Below, one piece after another: positions 27,470 to 38,591 of a stretch of DNA of 64,000 nt. The DNA is from Azoarcus sp. (GTDB lineage Bacteria; Pseudomonadota; Gammaproteobacteria; Burkholderiales; Rhodocyclaceae). Position numbers and translations under genes: made by a program. The stretch is taken from assembly GCA_020725025.1 (NCBI GenBank), contig DYFV01000007.1, positions 43,804 through 107,803 on the forward strand, written 5' to 3'. The notes beneath the pieces were generated by a model, which saw nothing but the letters and a program-made list of their open reading frames with translations, was not told the DNA's origin and ran no database searches. How positions within the stretch are numbered: position 1 is the first letter of the stretch; each line of letters opens with the position of its first letter.

Positions 27470-27534
27470 GCGAGGCGATCAGGAAGGGGGTCTAGCCAGT
27501 ATTCCGGCGGGGTTTCGAGGTGTCAAGGCAGCGC

Positions 27535-28359
27535 TCAGCTTGCCCGGGCGAGGATCACCTCGATCACGAAGCGGCTGCCTACGTAGGCGAGCAGCAGGGT
27601 GCTGAAGCCGGCCAGCGTCCAGCGCAGGGCCACCCGGCCGCGCCAGCCCCACACGCGGCGTCCGACCAGCAGCGCGCCGAACAGGAGCCAGGACACGATG
27701 GCGAACACCGTCTTGTGGTCGGGCCGGAAGGGCTGCCCGAACAGCTGCTCGGAGAAGAAGATGCCCGAGGTGAGTGTGAGCGTGAGCAGGATGAAGGCGA
27801 TCCCGATGAGGCGGAACAGCAGCGCCTCCATCGTCAGGAGCGGCGGCAGGCTGGCGAAGGTGCGCGTGAGGCGCCCGCTGTGCAGCTGCCGCTCGGCGGC
27901 GGCCATCAGCATTGCATGCAGGGCCGCGAGGGTGAACAGGCTGTAGGCGAGCATGGCCACGATGAAGTGGGCCCGAAAAGCCGGCGAGTCCGCGTTGGCG
28001 AGCATATGCTGGCCCGGCGTGACGAGGGGCAGGAGGCTACCCACCACGCCTGCGGGCAGGACCACCGCGTGGAGCCCGTCCAGGCGCGTGTAGAAGGTCT
28101 CGATCCAATAGAAGCAGATGGCCAGCCAGATCATGAGCGAGATCGCCAGACCGAAGCCGAAGCGCATGCCCTCGCCCGGGAAAAGCGTGGTATGCAGCGC
28201 GAGGCCGTGCGTGGCGAGCGCCGCGAGCAGCGTGATCCGCTCCGGGCGCGACATGCAAGGCCCGGCGCTGCCCCTCGCACTCAGGCAAAGGCGCCAGAAC
28301 CGGATACCGAGGCCCGCATAGAGCGAGGCCGCGAGCAGATGAAGTAGAATGGTCTGCAT
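27535..28359 (-). CDS. CcsA/YpjD-like inner-membrane protein
   Basis: A 274-residue protein with about eight transmembrane segments, of the cytochrome c assembly (CcsA/CcmF-like) superfamily. Segments such as HFIVAMLAYSLFTLAALHA and RPDHKTVFAIVSWLLFGALL match the conserved core, with His residues that bind haem in true CcsA proteins. As the YpjD subgroup sits next to ffh and the corE-type gene in many proteobacteria, a direct role in cytochrome c maturation is doubtful. ATG at 28359 gives the usual length; the open frame upstream is antisense to ffh. Confidence 0.9.
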   Translation of the reverse strand: MQTILLHLLAASLYAGLGIRFWRLCLSARGSAGPCMSRPERITLLAALATHGLALHTTLFPGEGMRFGFGLAISLMIWLAICFYWIETFYTRLDGLHAVVLPAGVVGSLLPLVTPGQHMLANADSPAFRAHFIVAMLAYSLFTLAALHAMLMAAAERQLHSGRLTRTFASLPPLLTMEALLFRLIGIAFILLTLTLTSGIFFSEQLFGQPFRPDHKTVFAIVSWLLFGALLVGRRVWGWRGRVALRWTLAGFSTLLLAYVGSRFVIEVILARAS

Positions 28360-28401
28360 AGATCGCGACAGTTTACTCCAAGCCCGACTCCCCCAGCCAA
28401 T

Positions 28402-29760
28402 ATGCTCGACAATCTCACTCAGCGCCTGTCCAAAGTCGTCAAGACCCTGCGAGGCCAGGCTCGCCTTACCGAAGACAACATCCAGGAGGCGATGCGCGAG
28501 GTACGCCTGGCGCTGCTCGAGGCCGACGTGGCGCTGCCCGTCGTGAAGGATTTCGTGGCCCGGGTCAAGGAAAAGGCGATCGGCCAGGAGGTCGTCGGCT
28601 CGCTCACCCCCGGGCAGGCGTTGGTGGGGGTGGTGCACGACGAGCTCAAGGCGCTCATGGGTGGCGCCCACGCCGGGCTCAACCTCGCCACCCAGCCGCC
28701 GGCGGTGATCCTGATGGCCGGCCTGCAAGGAGCGGGCAAGACCACCACCACCGGCAAGCTCGGCAAGCTCCTCGTGGAGCGGATGAAGAAAAAGGTGCTG
28801 GCGGTCTCGGCCGACGTGTACCGCCCGGCGGCCATCGAGCAGCTCAAGACGGTGGCGGCTCAGGCCGGCATCGATTTCTTCCCGTCCTCGCCCGACCAGA
28901 AGCCGGTGGACATCGCGCTCGCGGCGGTCGATCACGCGCGCCGCCACTACTACGACGTGGTGCTTCTCGACACCGCCGGCCGGCTCGCCATCGACGAGGC
29001 CATGATGGCCGAGATCAAGGCGCTGCACGCCGCGGTGAAGCCGGTGGAGACGCTCTTCGTGGTCGATGCCATGCTCGGCCAGGACGCCGTCAACACCGCA
29101 CGCGCCTTCAGCGAGGCGCTGCCGCTCACCGGGGTGGTGCTGACGAAGCTCGACGGCGACGCCCGCGGCGGCGCGGCGCTGTCGGTGCGGCACGTCACCG
29201 GCAAACCACTGAAGTACGCCGGCGTGGGGGAGAAGCTCTCCGGCCTCGAGGAGTTCCACCCCGAGCGGATGGCGAGCCGCATCCTCGGCATGGGCGACAT
29301 CCTCGGTCTCGTGGAGGAGGCGCGGCGCGGCGTCGACGAGGAGCAGGCGCGGGTGCTCGCGCAGAAGCTCAAGACCGGCAAGGGCTTCGATCTCTCCGAC
29401 TTCAAGGATCAGATCGGCCAGATGCGCAAGATGGGCGGTCTCTCCTCGATGCTCGACAAGCTGCCGGCGCAGTTCGCGCAGGCCGCAGGGCAGCTCCAGG
29501 GCGGCGCGGAGGAGAAGGCCGTCGGGCGCATCGAGGGCATCATCAACTCGATGACGCCGCACGAGCGTGCCCACCCCGAGATCCTCAAGGCGAGCCGCAA
29601 GCGCCGCATCGCCGCCGGTGCCGGTGTGAGTGTCCAGGAGGTCAATCGCCTGCTCAAACAGTTCGAGCAGACGCAGAAGATGATGAAGCAGTTCTCCCGC
29701 GGCGGCATGCAGAAGATGATGCGCAGCATGAAGGGCATGCTGCCTGGGCTGATGCGCTGA
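28402..29760 (+). CDS. ffh: Signal recognition particle protein Ffh
   Basis: A 452-residue GTPase that, with 4.5S RNA, delivers nascent membrane proteins to FtsY. The N domain covers 1-90 and the G domain has GLQGAGKTTTTGKLG (G1, near 107-121), DTAGRLAIDEAMM (G3) and TKLDGDARGG (G4). The Met-rich M domain follows from about 300 and ends in GGMQKMMRSMKGMLPGLMR. It is divergent from the YpjD-like gene over only 42 bases. The TAGAAT at 28345-28350 in that gene's first codons may be its -10. Confidence 0.98.
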   Translation: MLDNLTQRLSKVVKTLRGQARLTEDNIQEAMREVRLALLEADVALPVVKDFVARVKEKAIGQEVVGSLTPGQALVGVVHDELKALMGGAHAGLNLATQPPAVILMAGLQGAGKTTTTGKLGKLLVERMKKKVLAVSADVYRPAAIEQLKTVAAQAGIDFFPSSPDQKPVDIALAAVDHARRHYYDVVLLDTAGRLAIDEAMMAEIKALHAAVKPVETLFVVDAMLGQDAVNTARAFSEALPLTGVVLTKLDGDARGGAALSVRHVTGKPLKYAGVGEKLSGLEEFHPERMASRILGMGDILGLVEEARRGVDEEQARVLAQKLKTGKGFDLSDFKDQIGQMRKMGGLSSMLDKLPAQFAQAAGQLQGGAEEKAVGRIEGIINSMTPHERAHPEILKASRKRRIAAGAGVSVQEVNRLLKQFEQTQKMMKQFSRGGMQKMMRSMKGMLPGLMR

Positions 29761-29779
29761 GCCGTTGGCGGCCGCTGCC

Positions 29780-30544
29780 ATGCGCGAGATCCTGATCGCA
29801 TTCGGGCGGGCGCTGCGCAGCCTCGGGCGGCGCGACATCCTGTGGCACCTGCTATGGCCGAGCCTGGTGGCGGTGCTGATCTGGACGGTGATCGCCGTCG
29901 CCTCGTGGTCGACGGTGATCGCGGCGATCATGGGGTGGATCGAGGCTTGGTCGTTCGCCGGCGACTGGCTCACGAGCTCCGAGGTGGCGGCCGCTACGGT
30001 GCTCATCCTGGTCAAGCTTTCCGTGCTGTTGCTGCTGGTGCCACTCGTCTACCTGACCGCGGCGCTGCTGGTGGCGGTGGTGGCGTTGCCGTTGATGCTC
30101 GAGCGCGTGGCGCGTTACGACTATGCCGACCTGGAGCAGCGCCACGGCGGCTCGAACTGGGGCAGTGCCTGGAACGGCATCGTGGCCGGTGCGGTCTTCC
30201 TCGGCGGCCTCCTCGTCACGCTCCCGTTCTGGCTGATCCCGGGCGTGGGCCTGGTGGCTACGGTACTGCTCACCGCGTGGCTCAACCAGCGCGCCTTCGG
30301 CTATGATGCGCTCATGCTGCATGCGGACCGAAGCGAGCTCTCGCGCTTGCCGCGCCTGCTGCGCCAGCCGATGCTGCTCCTGGGTGGTGCGTGTGCGCTG
30401 CTCGCGTATGTGCCCTTCGTGAACCTGGTGGCGCCGGCCTTCTGCGGGCTCGCTTTCGTCCATTTCATGCTCGAATCCCTGCGCCGTGAGCGCGCCGAGC
30501 GCGGCGTGACCGTCCTCGACGCCCTGCCAGGCTCACCCTCCTAG
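29780..30544 (+). CDS. EI24-domain membrane protein
   Basis: A 254-residue protein with about five hydrophobic segments, including SLVAVLIWTVIAVASW, LLLLVPLVYLTAALLVAVVALP and MLLLGGACALLAYVPFVNLVAP. The conserved WLNQRAFGYDALMLHA segment is typical of the EI24/CysZ-like family. E. coli CysZ is a sulfate transporter, but this more distant homologue should not be assumed to be one. ATG at 29780 is preferred over an upstream TTG at 29765. It follows ffh by 19 bases and precedes the CinA-N gene by 9, so the three may form one transcript. Confidence 0.85.
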   Translation: MREILIAFGRALRSLGRRDILWHLLWPSLVAVLIWTVIAVASWSTVIAAIMGWIEAWSFAGDWLTSSEVAAATVLILVKLSVLLLLVPLVYLTAALLVAVVALPLMLERVARYDYADLEQRHGGSNWGSAWNGIVAGAVFLGGLLVTLPFWLIPGVGLVATVLLTAWLNQRAFGYDALMLHADRSELSRLPRLLRQPMLLLGGACALLAYVPFVNLVAPAFCGLAFVHFMLESLRRERAERGVTVLDALPGSPS

Positions 30545-30553
30545 GAGCGAACG

Positions 30554-31303
30554 ATGGCCTTCGGGGCGATCATCATCGGCGACGAGATCCTCTCTGGTCG
30601 CCGCAGCGACAAGCACCTCGCCAAGCTGATCGATCTGCTGGGCGCGCGCGGTCTGCGGCTGGCGTGGGCGAACTACGTGGGCGACGATCCGCCGCGCCTG
30701 GTGGAGACTCTCTCCCGCAGCTTCGCGAGCGGCGATACCGTGTTCAGCTTCGGCGGCATCGGTGCCACTCCGGACGATCACACGCGGCAATGCGCGGCCG
30801 CCGCACTGGGACTGGAGCTCGCCCTGCATCCGGAGGCGGAGGCCGTGATCCGGGCCAAGTTCGGCGCGGAAACCACGCCCCATCGGCTCCAGATGGGGGT
30901 GTACCCGGTCGGCAGCCAGATCATCCCCAACCCCTACAACGGGATTCCCGGCTTCGCGATCCGCGAGCACTATTTCGTGCCCGGCTTTCCCGTGATGGCC
31001 TGGCCGATGGTGGAGTGGGTGCTGGACACCTTCTATCGCCACCTGCACCACGCCGACGACTACGTCGAGCAGGCGATCATCGTGTGGGATGCCTTCGAAG
31101 GGCGGCTCATCGACCTCATGGAGGCGATCACCGCAGACTTCCCCGACGCTACCCTGTTCAGCCTGCCGACCATCGCCGCGGACGGAGAGCGCCGCTCGCT
31201 CGAGCTCGGCATGAAGGGGCCGGCCGTGCGCGTAGCGGAGGCGATGGCGCGGATCAAGGCGGAAGTGAGCGAGCGCGGCTACCAATGGCGGGACAAGGCC
31301 TGA
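30554..31303 (+). CDS. CinA N-terminal-type molybdopterin-binding protein
   Basis: A 249-residue protein with a MoCF_biosynth (MogA-like) fold: GAIIIGDEILSGRRSDKH at the start and FSFGGIGATPDDHTRQCAAAALG near residue 67-90. It corresponds to the N-terminal half of CinA (competence/damage-inducible protein) without the nicotinamide-nucleotide amidase half. Proteins of this stand-alone type may hydrolyse or bind a nucleotide such as FAD or ADP-ribose, but the function is not settled. Its last 19 bases overlap the next gene. Confidence 0.88.
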   Translation: MAFGAIIIGDEILSGRRSDKHLAKLIDLLGARGLRLAWANYVGDDPPRLVETLSRSFASGDTVFSFGGIGATPDDHTRQCAAAALGLELALHPEAEAVIRAKFGAETTPHRLQMGVYPVGSQIIPNPYNGIPGFAIREHYFVPGFPVMAWPMVEWVLDTFYRHLHHADDYVEQAIIVWDAFEGRLIDLMEAITADFPDATLFSLPTIAADGERRSLELGMKGPAVRVAEAMARIKAEVSERGYQWRDKA

Positions 31304-32085
31304 AGATCTTCGCGCGCCGTCCCCGCGCGGCACGCCCGTTGCCGCCCGAGCAACGGGTGGTGCATCTCGGCGGGCGCGAGGTGCCCTATCTGCTGCGCCG
31401 TTCGGCGCGGCGCACCTACGGCCTCCAGGTCCATGCCCACGGTGTGACCGTCGCCGTGCCGGCCGCGTCCTCGCAGGGCGAGGTCGAGCGTTTCATCCTC
31501 GCCCATGCCCGCTGGTTGCTGGACAAGCTGGACGCCTGCGCGGCGCGGTCCGCGCCCGAGGTGTTCGTGCCGGCGGACGGCGCGATGTTTCCCCTGCTGG
31601 GTGTGTCCTGCCGTGTGCGCCTGGTGCCCGGGCGCGGCGCGGCGCGCTGGCGGCCCGGAGCCGATGGCGTGGAGGAACTCGTGCTCGGCGCCGCGCTCGA
31701 TGTGAGGGCGGCCATGCTCCGCGCCCTGCGCAGGCGGGCCTTGCCCTGGTTTGCAGGCCGCGTGGCGGAATACTGCCACCGCCTCGGGCGACCGGTGCCG
31801 CCCGTCCGGCTCTCCTCGGCGCGTACCCGCTGGGGGAGCTGCAGCGCGAGAAGCGGCATCCGCCTGCATTGGCGCCTCATACACCTGGAGCCGGCGCTCG
31901 TCGACTATGTCGTGGCGCACGAGGTGGCGCATCTCGTGGAGATGAATCATTCGCCGCGCTTCTGGGCCGTGGTGGACGAGCTCTATCCCGACTGGAAGGC
32001 GGCGCGCAAGCGGCTGCGCGACGCTGCGCATACGCTTCCGGTCATCGATGCCTCGGTGACCGGGGAACCCATCGAAGAAGACTGA
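31285..32085 (+). CDS. YgjP-like M48-type metallopeptidase (DUF45)
   Basis: A 266-residue protein. The zinc-binding motif HEVAH is at residues 212-216, followed by EMNHSPRFWAVVDELYPDW, with the upstream conserved SSARTRWGSCSARSGIRLHWRLIHL typical of the YgjP/DUF45 family. The N-terminal 100 residues contain a beta-rich part. It lacks a signal peptide and should be cytoplasmic; the substrate is unknown. ATG at 31285 lies within the end of the CinA-N gene; the frame is open much further upstream but that part is antigenic noise in another frame of the CinA-N gene. GloA follows after 15 bases. Confidence 0.88.
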   Translation: MAGQGLKIFARRPRAARPLPPEQRVVHLGGREVPYLLRRSARRTYGLQVHAHGVTVAVPAASSQGEVERFILAHARWLLDKLDACAARSAPEVFVPADGAMFPLLGVSCRVRLVPGRGAARWRPGADGVEELVLGAALDVRAAMLRALRRRALPWFAGRVAEYCHRLGRPVPPVRLSSARTRWGSCSARSGIRLHWRLIHLEPALVDYVVAHEVAHLVEMNHSPRFWAVVDELYPDWKAARKRLRDAAHTLPVIDASVTGEPIEED

Positions 32086-32100
32086 AGGAGGAATCCCAAC

Positions 32101-32484
32101 ATGCGCCTGTTGCACACCATGCTGCGCGTCGGCGATCTCGACCGCTCCATCGCGTTCTATACCGAGGTGCTGGGGATGCGCCTGCTGCGCCGGCAGGACT
32201 ACCCCGAGGGACGCTTCACGCTCGCTTTCGTCGGCTACCAGGACGAAGCCGAGGGGGCGGTGATCGAGCTCACCCACAACTGGGACACCACCGCATACGA
32301 CCTGGGCAACGGTTTCGGGCACCTCGCGGTGGCGGTGCCGGACGCCTACGCCGCCTGCGACGCGATCCGTGCCCGGGGCGGGAAGGTGGTGCGCGAGGCC
32401 GGCCCGATGAAGCACGGGACCACCGTCATCGCCTTCGTCGAGGATCCCGACGGCTATCGGATCGAGCTCATCCAGCGACCCTAA
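32101..32484 (+). CDS. gloA: Lactoylglutathione lyase (glyoxalase I)
   Basis: A 127-residue vicinal-oxygen-chelate enzyme that converts the methylglyoxal-glutathione hemithioacetal to S-lactoylglutathione. The first metal ligand is His-5 ([10 protein letters not shown]); the others are in [18 protein letters not shown] and YRIELIQ. The short length is that of bacterial nickel-type enzymes. A good AAGGAGG ribosome-binding site precedes the start. Its 3' end overlaps the convergent HAMP-domain gene by four bases. Confidence 0.97.
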   Translation: MRLLHTMLRVGDLDRSIAFYTEVLGMRLLRRQDYPEGRFTLAFVGYQDEAEGAVIELTHNWDTTAYDLGNGFGHLAVAVPDAYAACDAIRARGGKVVREAGPMKHGTTVIAFVEDPDGYRIELIQRP

Positions 32485-33365
32485 CCGGTCTCCTTCCCGG
32501 CAGGGTGCGCGTCCGCCTGCGTCGTGCCGCCCAGCACCTCGGTGGCGCTCGGCGGCCTCGGTTCGCTCCGCTCAGCCGTTTCCCGCAGCGCCCGCTCGTT
32601 GCGCAGCAGGGCGAGGTGTTCCTCGTTGAGGCGGACCGAGGCGCGATTGAGCGCGTCGACGAGCTCGCGCAGCTCACGGGCTTGGCTCGACGAGGTCATG
32701 TGGATGGTGCGTCCGGCGGCGAGACGGCGGGAGAAGTCGGTGGCGGAGCGGATGGCTGCCACGGGCCCGCGCAGGATCAGCCGCACCGCGACGAGCGCCA
32801 GGAGCAGCGCGACGGCGCCGAATACGAGCGCATCGGTGAGGATCCGATTGCGTGCCGCCAGCGCGGCCGTCGTGTCGTATTCGAGGCGCACCCAGCCGAT
32901 CGGCGCAATGGGGCCGATCGCATTCCAAAGGACGAGCGGTTCGGCGCTCATGAGAATCCCGGCCGGAGGGAGCTGCGCGACGCCCGGCACACCGGCCGTC
33001 GCGAGACCGTTCGGAGCGGTCGCGCTGAGATTCCCGGCCGCGTTGCGCCGGACCGCGGCAAGCGGTTTGCCTTGGCGGTCGGTGACCGCGGCCGCGCGCA
33101 GGTCGGCGAATTCGTTCAGACCCTCCAGTCGCATGGCCAGCGCGAAGCCGTCGTTGGCCGCGACCTCGGATTGGGCGAGGGTCGCGACGTTGGCGGCAAG
33201 CGCCTTCGCGCGCGCGACAAGCAGCTCGTTGGCGACCAATGCCTGACGATGGGCGACGTAAGCGGCAAAGCTTCCCACGATGCCGGCGACGACCAGGGCG
33301 ATGAGGGCGGTCAGGCGAAAGTGGAGCGAGGCGGAGGCGAGGGTGCGTGGCAGTCGGCGCAGCAT
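32481..33365 (-). CDS. Membrane sensor protein with HAMP domain and no output domain
   Basis: A 294-residue protein. One transmembrane helix is at about residues 17-40 ([20 protein letters not shown]), a periplasmic region of about 135 residues follows, then a second helix ([20 protein letters not shown]) and a HAMP linker ([21 protein letters not shown]) with a coiled-coil tail to about residue 265. No kinase, cyclase or GGDEF domain follows. It is encoded 11 bases after the HD-GYP response regulator on the same strand. A regulatory partner for that protein is likely but inferred. ATG at 33365 starts just before the first helix. Confidence 0.8.
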   Translation of the reverse strand: MLRRLPRTLASASLHFRLTALIALVVAGIVGSFAAYVAHRQALVANELLVARAKALAANVATLAQSEVAANDGFALAMRLEGLNEFADLRAAAVTDRQGKPLAAVRRNAAGNLSATAPNGLATAGVPGVAQLPPAGILMSAEPLVLWNAIGPIAPIGWVRLEYDTTAALAARNRILTDALVFGAVALLLALVAVRLILRGPVAAIRSATDFSRRLAAGRTIHMTSSSQARELRELVDALNRASVRLNEEHLALLRNERALRETAERSEPRPPSATEVLGGTTQADAHPAGKETG

Positions 33366-33376
33366 CGCAGGGTGGC

Positions 33377-34411
33377 TCAGTCGTCGCGGAAGCGATCGCG
33401 AATCGCGAGTGCCTCGTCGAGCCCGCCGAGGAAGGCATCCACGCACTGCGGGTCGAAATGGCTGCTGCGGCCCTCGCGAAGCAGTGTGACGGCATCCGGC
33501 AACGGCCAACTCGGCTTGTAGGGGCGCTCGGATGTCAGGGCGTCGAACACGTCGGCGACCGCCACGATGCGGCCCTCGAGCGGAATCGCTTCTCCAGCGA
33601 GCCCGTACGGATAGCCGCTGCCATCGAACTTCTCGTGGTGCGACAGCGCGATCGCGGCGCCAATCTGCACGACACTCGAGGCGGAATCCTTGAGAATGTC
33701 GTAGCCGATGACCGGATGGCGCCGCATCACCACGAGTTCCTCGCTCGTGAGGCGTCCGGGCTTGAGAAGGATGTGGTCGGGGATGCCGAGCTTGCCCACG
33801 TCGTGCATCGGCGCGGCCTGGAGGAGGCTGTCCACCCGTTCCGCGGGAAGTCTCAGGCGGGTGCCGATGAGCGCGGAGTAGTGGGCCATGCGCTGAATGT
33901 GAGCGCCCGTCTCGGGGTCGCGGAATTCGGCAGCACGCGCGAGGCGGGTGATCGTCTCCCGCTCGCGCGCGCAGAGCTCGGCGGTCGCCTTTCGCACTTC
34001 CTCTGCCAGCTCCTCGGCGCGGTGACGCGTCTGAAGGTGCGCTTCGCGCAGCTTCAGCATGTTGTGCACACGCGGCTCGAACTCGTGGGCGTCGATCGGC
34101 TTGTTGAGGAAGTCGTTGGCGCCGGCGGTGAGCGCGTCGTAGCGCGTCTTGCGCTCGCTGTTCGCGGTCACCATGAGGATGGGCACGTCGTCGCGCTCGT
34201 GGCGTGCGCGGACGCGGCGTATGAACTCCAGCCCATCGATGCCCGGCATCATGTAATCGACGATGATGAGATCGGGCTCGTTGTCGAGGCACCACGCGAG
34301 TCCGGCCGCCGGATCGGCGAAGCTCACGGCCGTGCAGCCCGACTGGCGAGCGACCAGCTTCTCCATGAGGATCAGCGTGAGCGGGGTATCATCGACGATG
34401 ACGACGTTCAT
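33377..34411 (-). CDS. Response regulator with HD-GYP c-di-GMP phosphodiesterase domain
   Basis: A 344-residue protein. The receiver domain (residues 1-120) has Asp-7/Asp-8, phosphoacceptor Asp-52 (IIVDYMMPGIDG) and Lys-104. The HD-GYP domain follows, with His-203/Asp-204 in MHDVGKLGIPDHI, HHEKFDGSGYPYGL (GYP at 266-268) and the DVFDALTSERPYKP segment. All these residues are present, so cleavage of c-di-GMP to GMP is expected, switched by phosphorylation. No cognate kinase is in the window; the HAMP protein downstream may be part of the system. ATG at 34411 is used, as the receiver begins there. Confidence 0.94.
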   Translation of the reverse strand: MNVVIVDDTPLTLILMEKLVARQSGCTAVSFADPAAGLAWCLDNEPDLIIVDYMMPGIDGLEFIRRVRARHERDDVPILMVTANSERKTRYDALTAGANDFLNKPIDAHEFEPRVHNMLKLREAHLQTRHRAEELAEEVRKATAELCARERETITRLARAAEFRDPETGAHIQRMAHYSALIGTRLRLPAERVDSLLQAAPMHDVGKLGIPDHILLKPGRLTSEELVVMRRHPVIGYDILKDSASSVVQIGAAIALSHHEKFDGSGYPYGLAGEAIPLEGRIVAVADVFDALTSERPYKPSWPLPDAVTLLREGRSSHFDPQCVDAFLGGLDEALAIRDRFRDD

Positions 34412-34528
34412 GGAAACGGGTAGCGAAGGAGCGCGCCCCGATAGTATCGGGGATCGTTCCGTCGTGCGCACCTGTTTGACATCGCGTGTGGGAAAACGCA
34501 CGCCATGCCGGTCGTCGCCGCGTAAGCG

Positions 34529-34604
34529 TGGTGGGCCCAGCAGGATTCGAACCTGCAACCAAAGGATTATGAGTCCTCTGCTCTAACCGTTGAGCTATGG
34601 GCCC
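34529..34604 (-). tRNA. tRNA-Ile2 (anticodon CAU, read as lysidine-modified)
   Basis: A full cloverleaf of 76 bases with encoded CCA. The acceptor stem is GGGCCCA paired with TGGGCCC, the D-loop is short, the anticodon loop is CTCATAA on a GAGGA/TCCTT stem, and the T-loop is TTCGAAT. CAU could mean Met, but the short D-loop and TTGGTT variable region follow tRNA-Ile2 (E. coli ileX-like), whose C34 is changed to lysidine by TilS to read AUA. It lies downstream of rpoD on the same strand. Confidence 0.9.
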
Positions 34605-34613
34605 GAATGCGAA

Positions 34614-34635
34614 GCGCCCGTCGAATGACGGGCGC
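34614..34635 (-). terminator. Hairpin between rpoD and tRNA-Ile2
   Basis: A 9-base perfect stem (GCGCCCGTC and complement) with a GAAT loop (on plus), 14 bases after the rpoD stop. No T-run, so termination efficiency is uncertain; it may also help separate the tRNA from the mRNA. Confidence 0.5.
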
Positions 34636-34648
34636 CGGGGTAAAGGAA

Positions 34649-36640
<1,992 letters not shown>

Positions 36641-36682
36641 AGTCTTCCTTGGGTCGGGAGCGGATGAGTCGGGTAACAGAAA

Positions 36683-36688
36683 ATTATA
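36683..36688 (-). promoter_or_regulatory. -10 element upstream of rpoD
   Basis: A perfect TATAAT on the minus strand, 43 bases before the rpoD start codon. The best -35 is TTCGGC at 36707-36712 with an 18-base spacer, lying inside the last codons of dnaG. This would allow rpoD to be expressed apart from dnaG. Confidence 0.55.
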
Positions 36689-36694
36689 CTATGT

Positions 36695-38494
36695 TTAGTG
36701 GACTTTGCCGAAATTGGCGAGGTTCCGTTTCTCCCGTAGGAGCTCTGCGAGGCGGTGGCGGTCGAGTGCCGAGAGGCCGCTCTCGCGTTCCTGGGCGGTG
36801 AGCGCCGCGATCTCGCGGCCGATGGCATCGGCCTGGAGCTTGCGCAGCGTGTCTTCGAACAACGCCTCGACGACCTCTTCGTCGAATTCGGCGTCCGCCA
36901 GCTCGCCGGCGGCGCGCGCCAGGGTTTCGCCGTGGGGCGTATCCCGAAAACGTTCGACCAGGGCGCCCAGGCCGACGTTCGCCGCAAGATCGCCGGTGCT
37001 CATTGCGTCGACGATGGCGGCGAGGGCTGTGCCCTCGGTGTTTTCGAGCGGCAACAGGTCTACCGGCAGGCGGGCCGCCCAGGCCGGATGCTGGAGTACC
37101 AGACGCAGGAGCGTGGCCGTTGAAGACGGCGGCTTGCGCCGGGAGCGCGCGGCTGTGGGTGGGCGGAAGGCCGGGCGCGGCGAAGCCGGTGCCGGCTCGG
37201 TGCGTGCGGGCGCCTCGGGCTGCAAGGCGAAAGCGCTCTCGACTTCGGCCTGGGTGAACCCGCTCGCCTCGGCGACCGCCTTCAACAACTGCAGGCGCAG
37301 GAGCGGGGCCGCCACCCGGGTCACCAGCGGGCGCGCCTCGTGCACCAGGCGGGCGCGGCCCTCGGCGGTGTCCGTCGGGCATCTGGCCCGCAGCTCCTGC
37401 AGCAGGAAGCTCGCCAGGGGCGTGGCTGCGGCGGCGGCCTGGCGCAGGGCGGCAGCGCCCTCGGCGCGCACGAAGGAATCCGGGTCGTGCTCCTCGGGGA
37501 GGAACAGGAAGGCGAGCGTCACGTCGTCGCGCAGGGCCTCGAGGGCGGACTCGAGTGCGCGCCAGGCGGCCTTGCGCCCCGCCGCGTCCCCGTCGAAGCA
37601 GAACACGATGCGCCGCGTGTGGCGCAGGAGCGTGTTGATGTGATGAGGTGTCGTGGCCGTGCCCAGGGTGGCGACCGCGTTGCCCACCTCGAATTGCGCG
37701 AGGGCCACCACGTCCATGTAGCCTTCCACCACGAGGGCGAAGCCTTCATCCCGGATCGGTTTCTGTGCCTGCGGCAGGCCGTAGAGCTCGCGCCCCTTCT
37801 CGAAGAGCGGCGTCTCGGGCGAGTTGAGATACTTCGGCTCGCCGCCGTCGAGCACGCGACCGCCGAAGGCGATCACCCGTCCGCGCCGGTCCTGGATGGG
37901 GAACATGATGCGGTGGCGGAAGCGGTCATAGCGGCGGCCTTTCTCGTTCTCGATGACGAGGCCTGCCTCGAGGAGCTCTTTGGCCTCGTAGGTCGGGAAC
38001 GCGTGCTTCAGTGCCTGCCAGTCGTCGGGTGCGTAGCCGATGCCGAAGCGCGCGGCGATCTCGCCGGTCAGGCCTCGGCGCTTGAGGTACTCGACGGCCG
38101 CGGGCGCCTGTTTCAACTGCTCCCGATAGAAGCGCGCTGCCGTCGCCATGGCGTCGACGAGACCTGCGTCCGGCGGCGGGCGGTTGGTCGTGCCTGGCTG
38201 GCGCTCGTCGGGCACCTGCATTCCGACCTGTCCGGCGAGCTCCTTCACGGCCTCGACGAAGGGCAGGCCGCTGTACTCCATGAGGAACCCGATGGCGCTG
38301 CCGTGCGCGCCGCAGCCGAAGCAGTGGTAGAACTGCTTGCTGGGGCTGATCGAGAACGAAGGGGTTTTCTCGCCGTGGAAGGGGCAGCAGGCGAAGTAGT
38401 TGGCGCCGCCCTTCTTCAGGGGCAGGTAGCGCTCGATCACGTCGACAATGTCGACGCGGGCGAGGAGGTCCTGGATGAAGGACTGCGGGATCAT
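36695..38494 (-). CDS. dnaG: DNA primase
   Basis: A 599-residue primase. The CHC2 zinc finger is at the N-terminus with Cys-37, His-40, Cys-58 and Cys-61. The TOPRIM core follows, including LVVEGYMDVVALAQFEVGNAVATLGTA-type residues with the conserved Glu and Asp-x-Asp (FCFDGDAAGRKAA), and a C-terminal DnaB-binding helicase-interaction region. It makes RNA primers at the replication fork. ATG at 38494 gives the conserved start IPQSFIQDLLARVDIVDVI; an open extension upstream lies antisense or in the yqeY gene and is not used. Confidence 0.98.
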   Translation of the reverse strand: MIPQSFIQDLLARVDIVDVIERYLPLKKGGANYFACCPFHGEKTPSFSISPSKQFYHCFGCGAHGSAIGFLMEYSGLPFVEAVKELAGQVGMQVPDERQPGTTNRPPPDAGLVDAMATAARFYREQLKQAPAAVEYLKRRGLTGEIAARFGIGYAPDDWQALKHAFPTYEAKELLEAGLVIENEKGRRYDRFRHRIMFPIQDRRGRVIAFGGRVLDGGEPKYLNSPETPLFEKGRELYGLPQAQKPIRDEGFALVVEGYMDVVALAQFEVGNAVATLGTATTPHHINTLLRHTRRIVFCFDGDAAGRKAAWRALESALEALRDDVTLAFLFLPEEHDPDSFVRAEGAAALRQAAAAATPLASFLLQELRARCPTDTAEGRARLVHEARPLVTRVAAPLLRLQLLKAVAEASGFTQAEVESAFALQPEAPARTEPAPASPRPAFRPPTAARSRRKPPSSTATLLRLVLQHPAWAARLPVDLLPLENTEGTALAAIVDAMSTGDLAANVGLGALVERFRDTPHGETLARAAGELADAEFDEEVVEALFEDTLRKLQADAIGREIAALTAQERESGLSALDRHRLAELLREKRNLANFGKVH

Positions 38495-38591
38495 CGCGGC
38501 CGGCGGGCGAAGGGACGTTGCGCCGCGCCGGCCGGGCGTGAAACGTCGGCTCCGATCATGGCCGGCATGCTCGGCAGGCGGTAGGGGAGGG

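Noticed and set aside
34529..34604. Calling the CAU tRNA elongator tRNA-Met
   Set aside because: The short D-loop and TTGGTT variable region fit tRNA-Ile2 better; modification by TilS cannot be read directly, so some doubt remains.
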